In this document: positions 19,059 through 27,972 of the stretch, one piece after another
How the letters are laid out: each line of letters opens with the position of its first letter
Position numbering within the stretch: position 1 is the first letter of the stretch
Assembly (NCBI GenBank): GCA_045106235.1
Contig: JBGCEJ010000003.1
Span: 310,001 to 374,000 of the forward strand
DNA from: UBA4427 sp045106235
GTDB lineage: Bacteria; Myxococcota_A; UBA9160; UBA4427
DNA length: 64,000 nt
Direction of reading: 5' to 3'
Made by a program: the position numbers and the translations under genes
Notes under the pieces: generated by a model
What the model was told of the DNA's origin: nothing
Seen by the model: only the letters and a program-made list of their open reading frames with translations
The model's database searches: none

Positions 19059-19064
19059 CTCCTT
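19059..19064 (-). promoter_or_regulatory. Shine-Dalgarno AAGGAG supporting a CUG start
   Basis: On the minus strand AAGGAG is followed by six bases and then CTG (19052-19050), in frame with the ankyrin-caspase gene. No ATG or GTG exists further upstream in this frame, back into the porin gene. The site therefore decides the start chosen for that gene. Confidence 0.55.
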
Positions 19065-19098
19065 GGGACGAACGCCATCGACTGTTTCTCTCTGGGCA

Positions 19099-20502
19099 TC
19101 AAAAACCCACGAGAAGCTGGAGGAGCAGAACGAATTGATCGTAGTCGAGACTACTTTCGTCTTGCCCGCCGGAATCGAAAAATGCCGACTCGTCGGAACG
19201 GTCGTATCGGAACTCGAGCTTTCCGAGCAGATCGGGCGTGATGGAGTAGTCGCCGGTTGCGGTCAAAGACCAGACGTCGACGTCGTCATCGAGCGCAAAG
19301 TTAGGTCCCTCCGTTCGCGCCCATTCGCCGCGAAGCGCGATGCCGAGATCCCGGAGAAGAGCGAATCGACCGCCGACTGAGGCAGAGACGAACCGGCCGA
19401 CATCGGTTCGGTCCGGGTGGATGAAGGCATTGGAGTTGAGAAACAGAGAGAGACGCTCGTTCGGGGTCAGCAAGATCAGCAGGTCGACCAGGCCCGAATG
19501 GGCAGGGGTATTGGCGTTCGGCTCAAGAATGGCCTCTCGTCCGAAATAGCCCGTCGCTGCGATGGAAACGGAATCGCCTGACCAGCCCAGTCCTGCGGTG
19601 AGTGTCTTGAAGGCGTTGAGGTCGATATCGGGATTATTGGTCGCGCCGGAAAGAGAGCGGGCGTAGGCATCGTTCACGACGCCGAGGATTGCCGAGAATC
19701 CATGAGAGAGGTCGGCCGAAATGCGGAGGCCGGTATTGGTAATCGGCTGAAACTGAAACGTGAGCCCACGCGTGATATGCGTATTGCCGAAAGCCTCGAT
19801 CGTTTCGTAGCCCGTCGCCGCGGCGAGACGACCGACATCAAAGCGGACGCCATTAAAAATCGGGGCGAGATAGCTGATGTAGGCGCTGTAGATTCCGAAT
19901 TCGCTTCCTCCGGTCGGAATGTCGAGAATCTGTGCGTGCTGTCCGGCGAAGATGTCGATATGGAAGCCTGTGCGAGACTCCGATGTCGGATTGCGGTCGA
20001 TGCTGAACCAGGCCTGATCGAATTGGATGCTATTCGAGTTGGGGAAAAGCAGGTAGCTGTTCTGTCCCGCCTGCCCGGCGTTTCCGTTCCGCGCAATATT
20101 GTAGTTGTAGCTGCCGGCGACCCAGCCAGAGAAATCGGTGTCCGAGAGGAAGCGGCTGAGTGACCCGTTGAAGGCTTCACGGAAAGAAGCGCCTCTGTCC
20201 TCGACGAGGCCGGCCTCCTCGAGGGTCGCCTTTTGGTCTTCGACCTGTTGGCGCGCCTCCGAAAGCGCATCTTCTGTCGCGATCACGCGCGCGTCGCGTT
20301 CGGCCTCCCGCTTTTTCGAAGCTTCGAGTTCGGTCTGCGTCTCGCGAAGATCTTCTTCAAGCTGGCGCAGTCGTTCCAAAACGGAGCCCATCTCGGGGTC
20401 GGATTTCGTCTGGGCGTGAGCCGGGTAGGGCGCCGCCGAGACGAGGAGAAGGGCGACGAGCCAGCGGGAGTGGCGCGCAATCTTTGCGAAAGGGTGCGGC
20501 AT
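19099..20502 (-). CDS. Outer-membrane porin, BBP2/OmpL-like
   Basis: 467 aa. The signal peptide ends AHAQ, followed by a coiled coil of about 70 residues (LERLRQLEEDLRETQ onward) and then a long beta-barrel with alternating strands. Motifs include GWVAGSYNYN, FDQAWFSIDR, GFHIDIFAG and VGRLAAATGYETI. The C-terminal residue is Phe (LLLQLLVGF), the usual outer-membrane insertion signal. This is the architecture of the beta-barrel porin-2 (PF07642-like) group. The substrate is unknown. AAGGA precedes the ATG. It heads a two-gene unit with the ankyrin-caspase lipoprotein. A second porin of the same general design is at 60179. Confidence 0.85.
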   Translation of the reverse strand: MPHPFAKIARHSRWLVALLLVSAAPYPAHAQTKSDPEMGSVLERLRQLEEDLRETQTELEASKKREAERDARVIATEDALSEARQQVEDQKATLEEAGLVEDRGASFREAFNGSLSRFLSDTDFSGWVAGSYNYNIARNGNAGQAGQNSYLLFPNSNSIQFDQAWFSIDRNPTSESRTGFHIDIFAGQHAQILDIPTGGSEFGIYSAYISYLAPIFNGVRFDVGRLAAATGYETIEAFGNTHITRGLTFQFQPITNTGLRISADLSHGFSAILGVVNDAYARSLSGATNNPDIDLNAFKTLTAGLGWSGDSVSIAATGYFGREAILEPNANTPAHSGLVDLLILLTPNERLSLFLNSNAFIHPDRTDVGRFVSASVGGRFALLRDLGIALRGEWARTEGPNFALDDDVDVWSLTATGDYSITPDLLGKLEFRYDRSDESAFFDSGGQDESSLDYDQFVLLLQLLVGF

Positions 20503-20817
20503 TGGGAGAGTGATCCTTTTCTTGTCGAAGGCTGAAAAACTAGCATTCCCGATGCACTGTCAGCGATTGGCTGGATTGTCGTAACCTCGATATTGGAAAG
20601 AGCGGGAAAAGATCCTCGACTGGGCAACTTGTGACTCAAAAAGTCGAAAAATGGCTCTCGCGGAGCCTCTGTAGCCTACGGCCCCCTAGAGGCAGCGCCT
20701 TTCTTTATACTTGGGTAGAAGAGCGGTGCCCTAACGCGTGATTGCCGGTGAGATGCCGACCATTTCGGCCGCTCCCTAACCACATATTCTACCCATCCCT
20801 CTATCGCGAAATGATTC
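20503..20817. promoter_or_regulatory. Divergent promoter region with a 9-bp inverted repeat
   Basis: The region between the porin (minus) and the BTAD-type regulator (plus) has no gene. TGGGTAGAA at 20712-20720 and TTCTACCCA at 20787-20795 form a perfect 9-bp inverted repeat with 66 bases between the arms. TTATACT beside the first arm resembles a -10 box. The arms could be two operator half-sites of the neighbouring regulator. Confidence 0.4.
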
Positions 20818-23800
20818 ATGCCCTCTCTCGTCGTAAGCACTTCAGCCAGCCTCGAGCCGATTCTTCGGCCACGGCTTCTCGCGCGCCTCGCAGAACGCTT
20901 CAACCATCGTCTCACGACGATCGAAGCGGGCGCAGGGTTTGGGAAGACCACACTTCTGGAGCAAGCGATCGCCGAGAATCAGCTTCAACCCTCCGGGCGG
21001 GATCTCCTCTTCTGCTGTCGGCCGAGCGACAGATTCGAGGAGTCTCTTGAGGAGCGCCTGCGCGAGCTGATCTCTGCGAAAGACCAGCGACCGGCGGCCG
21101 AAGCGATTCGCGACTTTATCTGGCAATCGAGTCCAAACCATGTCGCGCTCATCCTCGACGACGTGCACGAACTCTTGGCAGGGAGCAGCGGCCTAGATCT
21201 CGTCGACGAGATTCTGAAAGAGCTTCCGGCCAATGGGCATCTCGTTCTTTCCGGAAGGTCGCCGCTCGCGGTTTCGGTCGGTCGCAGTCGGATGCGCATG
21301 CAATCCGAACTTTTGGAGCTGACCGAGGCCGACCTTGCCTTCGACTCGGATGAAGTCGGCCGCTTTGAGCTTTCAAGGCAGTCCTCAGCGGCGCTGACCG
21401 AGGCGGGCATAGGCTGGCCTGCACTGCTTGAGCTGCGTGCCCGAGCCGGCGGCGGGACTTCGGACGATAAGCTCCTCGACGAACTGCTCGCGACGCTCGA
21501 TCCCGACCGCCGGAATGCGCTTGCTCGGCTTGCTCGGCTGGAGGTCGTTGATGATGCGGCGGTCCTCCTGCTGACTGAATGCACGGAATCCGCAGTCGAG
21601 CTGACGGCGGGACTGCCGCTGATACAGGTTCGCGGAGATGGGTCGGTCAAAATTCACGGTCTCTGGCGCCCCGCGCTGATGCGCCTCCCGGGCGCTCGTG
21701 AGGCCGCCGCGCTTGCCGCCGCCGCGCAATATCTTCGCGAAGCAGACGAGATCGAAGCTGCGCTCACGATTTTGCTCGAAATTCGCGATACGAGCGCCGT
21801 GCGCGCCTTGCTGCGCGATCTCGTTGCAGGGCGATCACGCCTCTTCGGCAGCGAAGTCCTCCGCTCCTTCCTGTCTCAATTGCCGCCAGAGATTGCGAGG
21901 TCGCGTGAAGCCGCGCTCCTTGATGGCCTCACGCTGCTCCGGTCTGATCCAGAGCGGGCTCTCCCTGGACTGATTCATGCGACCGAGTTGAGTCGGGAGG
22001 CGGGGGACCGCGAGGCCGAGGTCCGGTCTCTCGTTGCGCAGGGACATGTCGCCTACTACCAGGGGAACTTCACGCGTCTCTTCGAGCTGGGAGCCTATGG
22101 TCGTGAGATCGCCGATTTGGGTTACCCGGATGCTATGCCGATGGCCCTGGTTGCTGACGCCTGCGCCGCTCTTGTGCGGACCGAGCCCGCGGAAGCTCTG
22201 GCTTTGATCGATCGTGCGCGCTCCATTGCGACCATCGAAGGCGTTCCCGATTTCATGGTGGCCACACTCGCGAGTTTGGACGCGGGGCAGCCTGAGCGTG
22301 CGGTGGTTGAGGTCGAGCGAGCCCTCGCCTTTGTGGTCCCCGAAACGCGCGGTGCGCTTGAAATGACGGGATTGAGTGCGAGATGGCAATGCGGAAATGC
22401 CAGTATCAGCGATCTGGAGACGATTCGGCCTTGGCTCTCAAGCGACACGAATGATTCGGTTCATAGCCTGGCGGTGAACCTTGGGCTCCTTACTCAAATC
22501 GCGGCGAGCTTGGGGGCAGCGTCCCTCGCGCGCGAGTTCGCTTCTGAATGCCAGCAATACCTCGAACGTTCATTCGGCGGCCGTGCCGAGATCACTTACG
22601 CGCTCGGGCAGGCGAGTATCGCGGTGCTTGAAGGAGACGAGAAGCGGGCCCGGACGCTTCTTGAAGAGCGATTCGAGGCCGGCTGTCTCGAAGGAAAGCC
22701 CAGTCGGCATGTGTTGCGCGGCCTCGCGCTCTTCTACCACTTGGTTCCAGAAAGCCGACCAGCGATTGATGCACTTCCCCTCGCCCCGGCTTGGGAAATC
22801 GGTCGCGCTCTGGGGCGCGCCTTGGTTGCGACTCGCGAACAGAATGACCCGACTCTCGCGGCGGAGCTCGATTGGCAGCGCTCGGAGCGAATGACGCTTT
22901 TTCTCGTCCCTCCGCTCCAGACGGAACTCTACGTATCCGCGCTCGCGTCGGGAGCCTCCCTTCCCATCCGAGATGAAGACGTTCGTGTCGAAACGCGAAA
23001 TTGGCTCCGCCTCGTTTCAGAGCAGAGTGGCGGTTCCATTCGTACTGAGGCGAAGCGTCTTCTGAACGAACTCCCGATCCCGCCGCTTCAGAAAATCGAG
23101 ATCCGCCTTCTGGGGTCCCTTGAACTTCGCCGAGGCGATGTCCTGATTGACAGCGCTGATTGGCGTCGTTCGCGCGTGCGTGCTCTGCTTCTCTATTTGA
23201 TTGCCCATCCGGGTTGCCGGCGAGAGGAAGTCGGAGCTGCGCTCTGGCCTGAGCATGACACCGCATCGACGACGAATAACCTTCGCGTCAATCTGTATCA
23301 CCTCATCCGGGTGCTTCAGCCGGAACGGAAGGGCAACGAGGCAAGCTGGTTCATCAAGCAGCAGGACGCACGGCTCTGGCTGGTTCGAGATGAGTTCCTT
23401 CAGGTCGATGTCGGGGAATTCGAAGCGACCTGCGAGCGCGGTTGGCGAGCACATTCGGATGGTGCCCCGGCGCTGGCGCTGGAGTGCTTCCTCGAGGCCA
23501 TTGAGCGATATCGCGGCGACTATTGTGTCGAAGGGGCGGATACGATTTGGGGCGCGACGGAAAAAAATCGTCTCCAGAGCCTCTTTTTGCGCGTTGCGCT
23601 TCGGGCCGGGGAACTGCTTCTCGCCCGGGATGAAAACGAACAGGTCATTCAGATTTCGCATCGCATCCTCGAAATCGATGATCTGCACGAACCAGGTGCC
23701 CGCCTCCAAGCCCTCGCGAGTCTTTCAGGCAAGGATCAAGTCGGAGCTCGTCGAGTCGTCGAGGAACTCATCCAGCGCTTGGGTGCAGACGGTCTCGAAC

Positions 23801-23853
23801 CGACGGAGGAAACGCTGAGGCTCGCTCGGGAACTGGGCCTTAGCGGCGCTTAG
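20818..23853 (+). CDS. Large ATP-binding transcriptional regulator with OmpR-type wHTH and BTAD domain
   Basis: 1011 aa. The N-terminal STAND/MalT-like ATPase has Walker A GAGFGKTT (about 40-47) and Walker B VALILDDVHEL (about 105-115). A long helical, TPR-like middle (about 290-750) follows. The C-terminal third has an OmpR/SARP-type winged helix (LLGSLELRRGDVLI, RALLLYLIAHPG, LWPE, NNLRVNLYHLI) and a bacterial transcriptional activator domain (VGEFEATCERGWRA, FLEAIERYRGDYCVEG). This order (ATPase first, wHTH-BTAD last) is that of large MalT-like/SARP hybrids that activate after binding a ligand and ATP. It is divergent from the porin and may control it. Its end overlaps the convergent DJ-1-like gene by 14 bases. 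Confidence 0.88.
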   Translation: MPSLVVSTSASLEPILRPRLLARLAERFNHRLTTIEAGAGFGKTTLLEQAIAENQLQPSGRDLLFCCRPSDRFEESLEERLRELISAKDQRPAAEAIRDFIWQSSPNHVALILDDVHELLAGSSGLDLVDEILKELPANGHLVLSGRSPLAVSVGRSRMRMQSELLELTEADLAFDSDEVGRFELSRQSSAALTEAGIGWPALLELRARAGGGTSDDKLLDELLATLDPDRRNALARLARLEVVDDAAVLLLTECTESAVELTAGLPLIQVRGDGSVKIHGLWRPALMRLPGAREAAALAAAAQYLREADEIEAALTILLEIRDTSAVRALLRDLVAGRSRLFGSEVLRSFLSQLPPEIARSREAALLDGLTLLRSDPERALPGLIHATELSREAGDREAEVRSLVAQGHVAYYQGNFTRLFELGAYGREIADLGYPDAMPMALVADACAALVRTEPAEALALIDRARSIATIEGVPDFMVATLASLDAGQPERAVVEVERALAFVVPETRGALEMTGLSARWQCGNASISDLETIRPWLSSDTNDSVHSLAVNLGLLTQIAASLGAASLAREFASECQQYLERSFGGRAEITYALGQASIAVLEGDEKRARTLLEERFEAGCLEGKPSRHVLRGLALFYHLVPESRPAIDALPLAPAWEIGRALGRALVATREQNDPTLAAELDWQRSERMTLFLVPPLQTELYVSALASGASLPIRDEDVRVETRNWLRLVSEQSGGSIRTEAKRLLNELPIPPLQKIEIRLLGSLELRRGDVLIDSADWRRSRVRALLLYLIAHPGCRREEVGAALWPEHDTASTTNNLRVNLYHLIRVLQPERKGNEASWFIKQQDARLWLVRDEFLQVDVGEFEATCERGWRAHSDGAPALALECFLEAIERYRGDYCVEGADTIWGATEKNRLQSLFLRVALRAGELLLARDENEQVIQISHRILEIDDLHEPGARLQALASLSGKDQVGARRVVEELIQRLGADGLEPTEETLRLARELGLSGA

Positions 23854-24976
23854 ATCTCGAGTATTCCAGCTGCAGCGCCACAAAGGACGCGACCCGGTCA
23901 CCGTAGTCCGTCTGAATTCCCTTGAGTGCGATATCGAGGGCCGCGGCGGGCAGAATGTCGGCCCCGATCGAAATGAATCGGTCGACCTGAGCGGTCTCTT
24001 CGGTGGAGTCGGGAAGAAGAAGCAGGCCTCGCTTTGATAGGATGGGCCCCGCAAATCGCGCCACTGTTTCGACCTTCGACTTGAATGTTCTTGAGTATGC
24101 GTCCGCGGAAAACGCGAGTGCGACGGAGTCGAAACCGGGCTCGACCTGAATGCCGATTCGTTCGTGGTTCCAAAATGCAAGCCAGTTGATCGCGGCCCGG
24201 CCTGCTATGCGCCAGTTGAGTTGAAAATCAGAACTCGTATGGCGAGCGCTCCAGTCCTCGCTTGCACCCAAGCGCCGCGCGAGGGATTGCGCCGCAGGTC
24301 GACCTGCAATCGCTTCTACGAGCGCGAGTGAAATTGGAACGGACGCAGTGACACCCGTCGTTGTCACGACACCTCGATCAACCACGTATCGGCGATCGTT
24401 CACTCTTTGAAGCGTGGGGTTGTCTCGCTCAAGGGAATCGACATCAAACCAATGTGTTGTGCCTGCGCGGCCCTCAAGGAGGCCGGCTTCTGCCACAACC
24501 TTGGCGCCGCTGCAAACGCTTACGATGATCGCACCGCCTGCGAATTGGGCGCGAATCCAGTCCAGTACGGCCTTTGTATCCGTGTGGTGCATTGCGGGAA
24601 CGATGACGTAGTCAGCGCCTTTGGGGTACAGCGCGTCGAAGGCAGCGGTCGTCTGCTGCGGTTGAACTCTGAGCGCGGGCATGAGCTGAATCGGCTCCGA
24701 ACGGGGTGCGACGGCAATGACGTCCGCCACGTTGGATTCCGTCAAAACCGAAAATGGGACAAGGAAGTCGGTCGTTTCGGTACCCGCGTTATCGCCGAGG
24801 GCCGCAATCAGCGGCCGTTCTCGTTTCGGAGGGCGGAGGGCGTTGATTGTCCGTTCCTGCTCTTCGGCACTTGGGCCCGTTTGACCCAGCTTCGGCTTTG
24901 GCGAGGCGGGGATAGCGGAACAAGCGCAGAGGGCGACGGAGAGCGCGGCGATGATCCCGAGTGAACTTCCTCTCAA
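23840..24976 (-). CDS. DJ-1/PfpI-domain lipoprotein
   Basis: 378 aa from a TTG with GGAG eight bases upstream; no ATG is available. The signal has a lipobox-like LCAC (Cys19), predicting a lipid-anchored protein outside the cytoplasm. Residues 55-235 form a class-I glutamine amidotransferase-like/DJ-1 domain with the nucleophile elbow IVSVCSGA (Cys155). HWFDVDSL and GVVTTTGVTASV follow, as in the N-terminal domain of GlxA-type AraC regulators. No AraC DNA-binding domain follows; residues 240-378 are an unassigned helical region. An exported version of this domain is unusual. The function is unknown. Confidence 0.8.
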   Translation of the reverse strand: MRGSSLGIIAALSVALCACSAIPASPKPKLGQTGPSAEEQERTINALRPPKRERPLIAALGDNAGTETTDFLVPFSVLTESNVADVIAVAPRSEPIQLMPALRVQPQQTTAAFDALYPKGADYVIVPAMHHTDTKAVLDWIRAQFAGGAIIVSVCSGAKVVAEAGLLEGRAGTTHWFDVDSLERDNPTLQRVNDRRYVVDRGVVTTTGVTASVPISLALVEAIAGRPAAQSLARRLGASEDWSARHTSSDFQLNWRIAGRAAINWLAFWNHERIGIQVEPGFDSVALAFSADAYSRTFKSKVETVARFAGPILSKRGLLLLPDSTEETAQVDRFISIGADILPAAALDIALKGIQTDYGDRVASFVALQLEYSRSKRR

Positions 24977-25174
24977 GCCTGCGTCTCCACTCTGGTCTTC
25001 TCCTGAACCGCGGGGTTCGGTAAAAGAGTCGAGTAGAGCGACCCCTGCGGCAACGACAACGAGCCCTCGATTCCCGCCACGATGATTAGCCAGAGAGGCG
25101 GTGGCCGATAGAGCCAGCCCGCGCGTTCGTGGCAGCGAATCGGACGCCTGCCTTTCGGGGCTCAGCGGGGCGGC

Positions 25175-25849
25175 TTAGCGGTCGGACCGCAGTCCGGCCA
25201 CGCCTCCCGTCTTCACATAGAGCTCGCAGCCGGACTCTGATCGTGCGCTCAAGGAGGCCTTTGGAGGAAGGCGTATCCAGCTCCCGGCCGCATGCGTTTC
25301 GCCCTGGACGGTGAACGAACCCGTGAGAACGTAGAACTCTGCGCCGCCCTCGAGCGGCTCGTTGCTCACTTCGGCTCCAGCGGGCCAACGTTCGAGCAAG
25401 GTCCGGTCGGGAAAACGTGCATCGTCGAAGAGGACCTTCTCCTCGATGTCACTTCCGGAGCGCGCGATCCAGGACATCTCGGCGGATTCTTTGCGCTGAT
25501 AGGGCCGATCTTCGCCGGCGTACTGGCGAAGCTTCACAAGGATCAGGCAACCCTCTTCCGAGTAGGGCGCGTGCCTAAAACCTTCCGGATTCAACAGGTG
25601 TGAGCCGGGGCCGGCATCGCCGAGCTGATCGGAAAAGAAACCTTCGATCACGAAGATCTCCTCCCCCTCTGGATGATCGTGTCCGGGAAAGGAGGCGCCC
25701 GGGAGATAGCGGACCAGCGAAGTCACCTGGCCGGATTCGGCGCCACCCACGAGATGAAGACGCTTTCGAAGGACGTTGCCAGAAGGGCTCGATTGCCATT
25801 CCATCGCGTTTGTGTCCATCGAAACAAGAATCGAGAGGTCGCCGTTCAA
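25175..25849 (-). CDS. Double cupin protein, ChrR-like
   Basis: 224 aa with two cupin folds in tandem. The first (about 20-110) keeps the metal motif HDHPEGEEIFVIEG and a downstream His (RHAPYSEEG). The second (about 130-215) has GGAEFYVLTGSFTV but lacks the His pair, so it is probably structural. The layout matches cupins of the ChrR/anti-sigma C-terminal type, here without the zinc-binding anti-sigma part. There is no signal peptide. It follows the DoxX-like gene on the same strand, only 16 bases apart. Sensing of or protection from a reactive small molecule is possible but not proven. Confidence 0.8.
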   Translation of the reverse strand: MNGDLSILVSMDTNAMEWQSSPSGNVLRKRLHLVGGAESGQVTSLVRYLPGASFPGHDHPEGEEIFVIEGFFSDQLGDAGPGSHLLNPEGFRHAPYSEEGCLILVKLRQYAGEDRPYQRKESAEMSWIARSGSDIEEKVLFDDARFPDRTLLERWPAGAEVSNEPLEGGAEFYVLTGSFTVQGETHAAGSWIRLPPKASLSARSESGCELYVKTGGVAGLRSDR

Positions 25850-25865
25850 AGAGCTAACTCGCTTT

Positions 25866-26279
25866 CTATTTCGCCGCGGGATGGCGCGCGCCGAACTGCG
25901 TAATCAGAAGCGCGCCGCCAATCATGGCGAGGCCCTTCAAGAAGAAGGAAAGCTGGATCGAGCGCATGGTTTCGGTCTCGGCGTAGATCATCTCGTAACC
26001 ATGGACGACGCATGTGACAGGAATCAGGAAGAGGACGATCAGCCAGCCTCCGAGGCGAGCCGATCGATCAAAAAGGATCATAACGGCCCCGAGGAGCTCG
26101 ACGACGCCCGAGATCAGTACGAGGAACGTGCGTGCGGGAATCGCTTCATGCATGAGTGAAACGTAACCCTCGATGTCCGTGAAATGGGTGATGCCTGACG
26201 CAAAGAAGATGAGGGTGAAAAGGAGGCGGCCCGCCAGCGTGATTGCGGGGTGATGGGGGAGTCGGGTTTCGTCGATCAT
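25866..26279 (-). CDS. DoxX-family membrane protein
   Basis: 137 aa with four predicted membrane helices (about 15-33, 52-72, 78-98, 108-128). The start LLFTLIFFASGITHFTDIEGY and the second helix with ISGVVELLGAVMILF are DoxX-family features. Such proteins are small inner-membrane subunits of redox systems or proteins of unknown role. It lies 20 bases downstream of the histidine kinase at 26300 and 16 bases upstream of the cupin, so the three minus-strand genes probably form an operon. Confidence 0.85.
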   Translation of the reverse strand: MIDETRLPHHPAITLAGRLLFTLIFFASGITHFTDIEGYVSLMHEAIPARTFLVLISGVVELLGAVMILFDRSARLGGWLIVLFLIPVTCVVHGYEMIYAETETMRSIQLSFFLKGLAMIGGALLITQFGARHPAAK

Positions 26280-26299
26280 GGTCGCTCCAGGATGGGATT

Positions 26300-27697
26300 C
26301 TAAAGGCCTGCCTCAAGGGGCAGCGAAACTGAGAAGACAGCGCCCGACGTCAATTCTGACTCGGCTGGGTCGGATTCGTTCTTGCGGGGGGAATAGACGA
26401 GTTGGCCCTGATGTTCTTCGACAACGCCGTGCGCGATCGCGAGGCCAAGCCCGGTTCCCCCATCTTCGATACGCGTGGTGTAGAAAGGCTCGAAAAGGCG
26501 ATGTGCGACCTCCGGCGCGACGCCCGGTCCGTCGTCCGTAAAGTGAATTGCAACGCGATTTTTGTTCTCTTCGACAACCGCTTCAATTTCGACCGAAGTC
26601 GACGCGGATTCGATTCCGTTCCGAATCAGGTTGACGAAGACCTCCTCGAGTTCGACGGCGCTGCCAAGAACCCGCCGACCGCGAGCCGAAGGCGCGACGT
26701 CGAGTTCTATGCGCACGCACGACGACCGGGCGTAGGCCGTAGTGGACTCGATCGCCCGATCGAGGCATGCGATCAGGTCGATGCTCTCGCGCTTTAATTG
26801 CGTCTGGCCAGCGAAGCGCATGAGGCCACGCACGATGCGTCCGCAGCGAAGTGCTTCGGCCCGAATATCGTCGAGTGCTGTCCGCGCGATTTCGGCGGAG
26901 TCGTCTTCTTCGCGAGATGCCTGGGCGAAATCCGTGATCGCGAGAATCGCGCCGACGGGATTGTTGACTTGGTGAGCGACGCCAGCAGCGAGGGTGCCGA
27001 TCGCGGCGAGGCGTTCTTTCTCGCGAAGGGTTCGGCGGCTTTCTTCGAGCGCGGCCTCGCGATCAAGAACGGCCTCTTCAAGCCGGTCCCCTCGCTGCTC
27101 GGCCTGGAGCCTCAGACGTTCTGCGCGCTCCGCTTGGAGCGCTTGGGCCAGTTGATGGTTTTCTTCGGTTGCGATGATCGAACGGCGTCGAGATGCGTTG
27201 AGTGAAGTCGCGAGGATTGCGGTAATCGCCGGGACGACCCAGACATGACCCGACTGGGCGCCGGGAAGGGCGAGCACGCTGGCCGTCTGTAGGGCGAGCA
27301 TTCCGACGAGCATGGTTGCGAAGCTCGCTATGGGAAGAATGACGGCCGCACCCAGTACCAGCCCCATGGTCACGAACGTCGAAGCGAGCGTCGCTTTCTC
27401 GTTGATATGGGGCAAGATGACGACAATCGAGGAGACCCAAGGGGCGAGGATCCAGAGCTCGGGCCAGCGAAGCGTGCGCCCCGGCACGCGCGTCCAGACC
27501 GCGAGAATGCTGAGGAGGCTGCCCATGATTGCGGGCATCGCCCAGAGGAGCATATCGTCGCTTCTATGCGCCCAGGCTTCGATGAAGTTCACGAAAGCGA
27601 AAGCGGGCGCCATAAAGCGGAGGGCGCGTTCCGAATCCCGCGCGAGCAACGAGCTGACGTCGATCTTGAGATCTTCACTCTCGTTGCTGAGGACCAT
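26300..27697 (-). CDS. Membrane sensor histidine kinase (orphan)
   Basis: 465 aa. Five or six hydrophobic helices (about 28-165) are joined by short loops, so the sensor is within the membrane. A coiled coil (about 175-230) leads to HisKA with AAGVAHQVNNPVGA (phospho-acceptor His242). The HATPase domain follows with NLIRNGIES (N box), DDGPGV (G1) and GGTGLGLAI (G2). No response regulator is adjacent. GGGAGA precedes the ATG. It leads the DoxX/cupin genes and is divergent from the TauD-like gene at 27973. Confidence 0.9.
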   Translation of the reverse strand: MVLSNESEDLKIDVSSLLARDSERALRFMAPAFAFVNFIEAWAHRSDDMLLWAMPAIMGSLLSILAVWTRVPGRTLRWPELWILAPWVSSIVVILPHINEKATLASTFVTMGLVLGAAVILPIASFATMLVGMLALQTASVLALPGAQSGHVWVVPAITAILATSLNASRRRSIIATEENHQLAQALQAERAERLRLQAEQRGDRLEEAVLDREAALEESRRTLREKERLAAIGTLAAGVAHQVNNPVGAILAITDFAQASREEDDSAEIARTALDDIRAEALRCGRIVRGLMRFAGQTQLKRESIDLIACLDRAIESTTAYARSSCVRIELDVAPSARGRRVLGSAVELEEVFVNLIRNGIESASTSVEIEAVVEENKNRVAIHFTDDGPGVAPEVAHRLFEPFYTTRIEDGGTGLGLAIAHGVVEEHQGQLVYSPRKNESDPAESELTSGAVFSVSLPLEAGL

Positions 27698-27972
27698 GGC
27701 TCTCCCTGCTTGGGCCGACGGGAGCTCGCTCTGGAACGAGCGTGCTGAAGACGGCCGTCGAGAACACGTTCTCCATCATTCTACCCGAGAGCGCTTCCAC
27801 AGGCATCTGTCCAGAAAGCGTGTCTTAGCACTTGGATCCGCCAGAGAGCCAAGTGGAGCGCTCTTCTGAGGCGGGTGAAGATGCGAAAGCGGGCTTGGCG
27901 AGAGCGCGGCATAATCATAAGGATTGCGGCGGGCTCTGGTCCTGCCGCCGGCTCACATGCTCTGGAGGATCC

